Below are positions 22,077 through 23,942 of a stretch of 23,942 nt of DNA, in pieces (position 1 is the first letter of the stretch; the number at the start of each line of letters is the position of its first letter). The notes under the pieces are model-generated. The model made no database searches. It had not been told where the DNA came from and was given only the letters and a program-made list of their open reading frames with translations. The stretch is taken from the NCBI GenBank assembly GCA_016297495.1, contig JAEDGN010000038.1, positions 1 through 23,942 on the forward strand, written 5' to 3'. Position numbers and translations under genes: made by a program. This stretch comes from Coprococcus sp. GTDB lineage: Bacteria > Bacillota > Clostridia > Lachnospirales > Lachnospiraceae.

Positions 22077-23837
22077 TTACTCTTCTGTTTCTACGATCAT
22101 ATCAATGATCCGGTGTCCCAGAACATCAATAAGGCCAAAATCTGTCAGGCCCAGCTCCGGAACCGTCGGCAATGAAATAAATGACAGCGACATAAACGGT
22201 GCTTTCATATCACATCCCATAGCTGCCACAGCCGCATTCATCTCATCCATACGTTTCATGACGGTTTTCGCCGGCAGCGTGGACATAAGGCCGCCCAGCG
22301 GCAGTGCCAGAGCATCTGCAACATGTCCATCCACGGCTGAAACAAAACCACCGTGAAGCTCCTGTATCTTCTCCACGCAGACAGCCATATCTTCATCATT
22401 GGTTCCCACCACCACAATATTATGATGATCATGGGATACAGAAGCTGCCAGAGCCCCCCGTTTCAATCCGAATCCCTGAACCAGTGCCGTTGAAACCCGT
22501 CCATTTTTTCCATATCTTTCAACAACCGCCAATTTGAGAATGTCACGGCTGACATCTGCCGGAATCTCACCATTTTTAACATTCATCCACTCTAAAACTT
22601 CCTGATTGATGATCTGGTCTTTAATCATTCGGATGACACGGCATTTTGCTCTGGTTCCTCCGGAGACAAGTCTGAACTTCTCTGCGGAAAAATCGGCTCC
22701 GATATGTACAGTATCAAAAAGGGCCGCCGGATATTCTTTTTCCGGAACCGGACGGGCGCCTTTCTCATCAGCCACGATTCTTCCATCCTTCAACACCATC
22801 TTTGGCTTCATGGTATGCAGATCATCGATCAGCAGGATATCCGCGAATCGTCCCGGTGCAATGGAACCGATCCGGTCTTCCAGGCGGAAATGTCTGGCCG
22901 CATTGATGGTTGCCATCTGAATTGCCTCTACAGGATCCATTCCCAGCTCAATAGACCGCTTCACATTATAACTGATATGACCTTCTTTATATATATCATT
23001 GACATGTTTGTCATCGGTACAAAACATCATATTATCCGTTGGAATATGGTGTTCAACAATTCCCGGCACCAGTGTATCCACATTCCTTTCACTGCTGCCC
23101 TCACGGATCAGCGGTACGATTCCCAGACGCAGACGTTCCAGCAGTTCCTCATAATAAACAGACTCATGATCATCACTGAGATGCCCCGCTGCATAAATGT
23201 TGAGATCATCTACACCAAGGCCGATGGCATGTCCGTTACAGATCTTTCGTCTGTCAAGACTGGCCAGCACCTTTTCCAGATACTCTTCCTTCATTCCCAG
23301 CACCTTTGAAGGATCAAGTTCACCCAGACTGACTGCCTCATCCAGAGCCAGAAGCTGCGTTACCTCTTCCACACCCAGAACACCGCCTGTCGTCTCCAGT
23401 CCCGGAGCTGTCGGAACTCTGGAAGGTATCTCAAGAAGAAGCCGGAAAGGCAGCTTTTCCGAGTCTTTGATCATGGCCAGAAGACCCTCTATACCAGCCA
23501 CGTTCGCAATCTCCATGGCATCCACACAGAGTGTTGTTGTTCCCCATGGAATAATCACTTCGCCTAAAGCCTCCGGTGTCAGAAGTGTTGTCTCAATATG
23601 AATATGGGAATCAATCAGTCCGGGAACCGCATAAGCCCCGCCTCCGTCGATCAGCATGTCCGCATCTGCCGCAACTCTGCCCACAGACACGATTTTCTGA
23701 TTATAAATGCCAATGGAAGCAGGATAAATCTCCCTTGTAAATACATTCACCAGCTGTACATTGTCGATTCGTATATCCAGTTTTCGATTACCTTTTGAAG
23801 CTTCCAGCTCCTTTTTCAAAATTGATGCTGTATACAT
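22077..23837 (-). CDS. ade: Adenine deaminase
   Basis: Hydrolyses adenine to hypoxanthine and ammonia. The 586-residue protein has the bacterial ADE layout: an amidohydrolase domain with His78 and His80 (DSHIHIE), Glu173 (SLGEL), His203 (GHAIGL), His224 (DDHE) and Asp275/276 (CTDDKHV), then the C-terminal ADE domain with SVSHDHHNIVVVGTN. GGAGGGG precedes the ATG. It starts 9 bp after the stop of the partial regulator gene and leads the operon continuing with the molybdenum hydroxylase and transporter. Length and motifs are complete. Confidence 0.95.
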   Translation of the reverse strand: MYTASILKKELEASKGNRKLDIRIDNVQLVNVFTREIYPASIGIYNQKIVSVGRVAADADMLIDGGGAYAVPGLIDSHIHIETTLLTPEALGEVIIPWGTTTLCVDAMEIANVAGIEGLLAMIKDSEKLPFRLLLEIPSRVPTAPGLETTGGVLGVEEVTQLLALDEAVSLGELDPSKVLGMKEEYLEKVLASLDRRKICNGHAIGLGVDDLNIYAAGHLSDDHESVYYEELLERLRLGIVPLIREGSSERNVDTLVPGIVEHHIPTDNMMFCTDDKHVNDIYKEGHISYNVKRSIELGMDPVEAIQMATINAARHFRLEDRIGSIAPGRFADILLIDDLHTMKPKMVLKDGRIVADEKGARPVPEKEYPAALFDTVHIGADFSAEKFRLVSGGTRAKCRVIRMIKDQIINQEVLEWMNVKNGEIPADVSRDILKLAVVERYGKNGRVSTALVQGFGLKRGALAASVSHDHHNIVVVGTNDEDMAVCVEKIQELHGGFVSAVDGHVADALALPLGGLMSTLPAKTVMKRMDEMNAAVAAMGCDMKAPFMSLSFISLPTVPELGLTDFGLIDVLGHRIIDMIVETEE

Positions 23838-23846
23838 AAGCCCCTC

Positions 23847-23942
23847 CTAAATTTTTTTTCGCAGTACCGTATGATGGAGAATGCCGTCCACATAATATTC
23901 CTTTGAATAAAGCAGCGGCTCTCCTGTAAATGTATAACCAAC
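23847..23942 (-). CDS. C-terminal end of a probable GntR-family regulator (UTRA domain)
   Basis: Only the last 31 residues are present, including GEPLLYSKEYYVDGILHHTV, then a stop. The pattern PL-x-YSKEYY near the C-terminus is common at the end of UTRA ligand-binding domains in GntR/HutC-type regulators. It lies 9 bp upstream of adenine deaminase on the same strand, so it may be the local regulator of the purine operon. With so little sequence the family call is tentative. Confidence 0.5.
   Translation of the reverse strand, partial: VGYTFTGEPLLYSKEYYVDGILHHTVLRKKI

Noticed and set aside
22704..23309. Plus-strand open frame of 201 codons opposite adenine deaminase
   Set aside because: Shadow of a complete, motif-bearing adenine deaminase; low-complexity His/Ile-rich composition and no start signal.
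1..23942. CRISPR arrays, tRNA or rRNA genes, insertion sequences, phage genes
   Set aside because: I saw no regularly spaced repeat array, no tRNA- or rRNA-like sequence, and no transposase, integrase or phage structural gene.

Overview
The gene content suggests a low-to-moderate GC anaerobic Firmicute, most likely a Clostridia of the Lachnospiraceae type. The reasons are a fabH-acpP-fabK fatty-acid cluster, DUF3877 and DUF1836 proteins, a tiny holin-like toxin, strong AGGAGG ribosome sites, and a BMP lipoprotein with an Ala/Glu/Thr-rich linker. This is inferred from protein families; no search was run. Nearly all genes lie on the minus strand. The plus-strand genes are the small toxin, a DUF1836 regulator and the MocR-type regulator.

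Layout: 1-1509 holds the start of the type II fatty-acid cluster (fabH, acpP, 5' end of fabK), with a consensus-like promoter and a FabT-like palindrome at 1560-1610. Positions 1510-2128 hold no long gene but contain what looks like a complete type I toxin-antitoxin locus: a 27-residue holin-like toxin on the plus strand and a convergent antisense RNA driven by a perfect TTGACA-17-TATAAT promoter. Positions 2129-5614 carry pyrC, a DUF3877 protein, a hemolysin III/TrhA membrane protein and a divergent DUF1836 regulator; the last two share a promoter region with a 22-bp imperfect inverted repeat. Positions 5556-8000 are a vitamin B6 locus: intact pdxT, a pdxS wrecked by internal deletions, and an intact divergent PdxR-like regulator.

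Positions 8010-23942 are a purine salvage and catabolism island, read right to left: the C-terminus of a probable GntR/UTRA regulator, adenine deaminase, a molybdenum hydroxylase large subunit, a BMP-family nucleoside/purine ABC transporter (lipoprotein, double ATPase, two permeases), an unknown membrane-anchored protein, then the FAD and [2Fe-2S] subunits of a molybdenum hydroxylase. A second transcription unit follows: promoter, guanine-type purine riboswitch, guanine deaminase, and a complete second molybdenum hydroxylase (large, FAD, Fe-S).

Together the island would import purine nucleosides or bases, deaminate adenine to hypoxanthine and guanine to xanthine, and oxidise the products at two separate molybdopterin enzymes. 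The riboswitch aptamer overlaps a terminator hairpin in a mutually exclusive way. That predicts a guanine-induced ON switch for guanine breakdown, the opposite sign to most guanine riboswitches. The points most worth following are this riboswitch, the type I toxin-antitoxin locus and the double-deleted pdxS.
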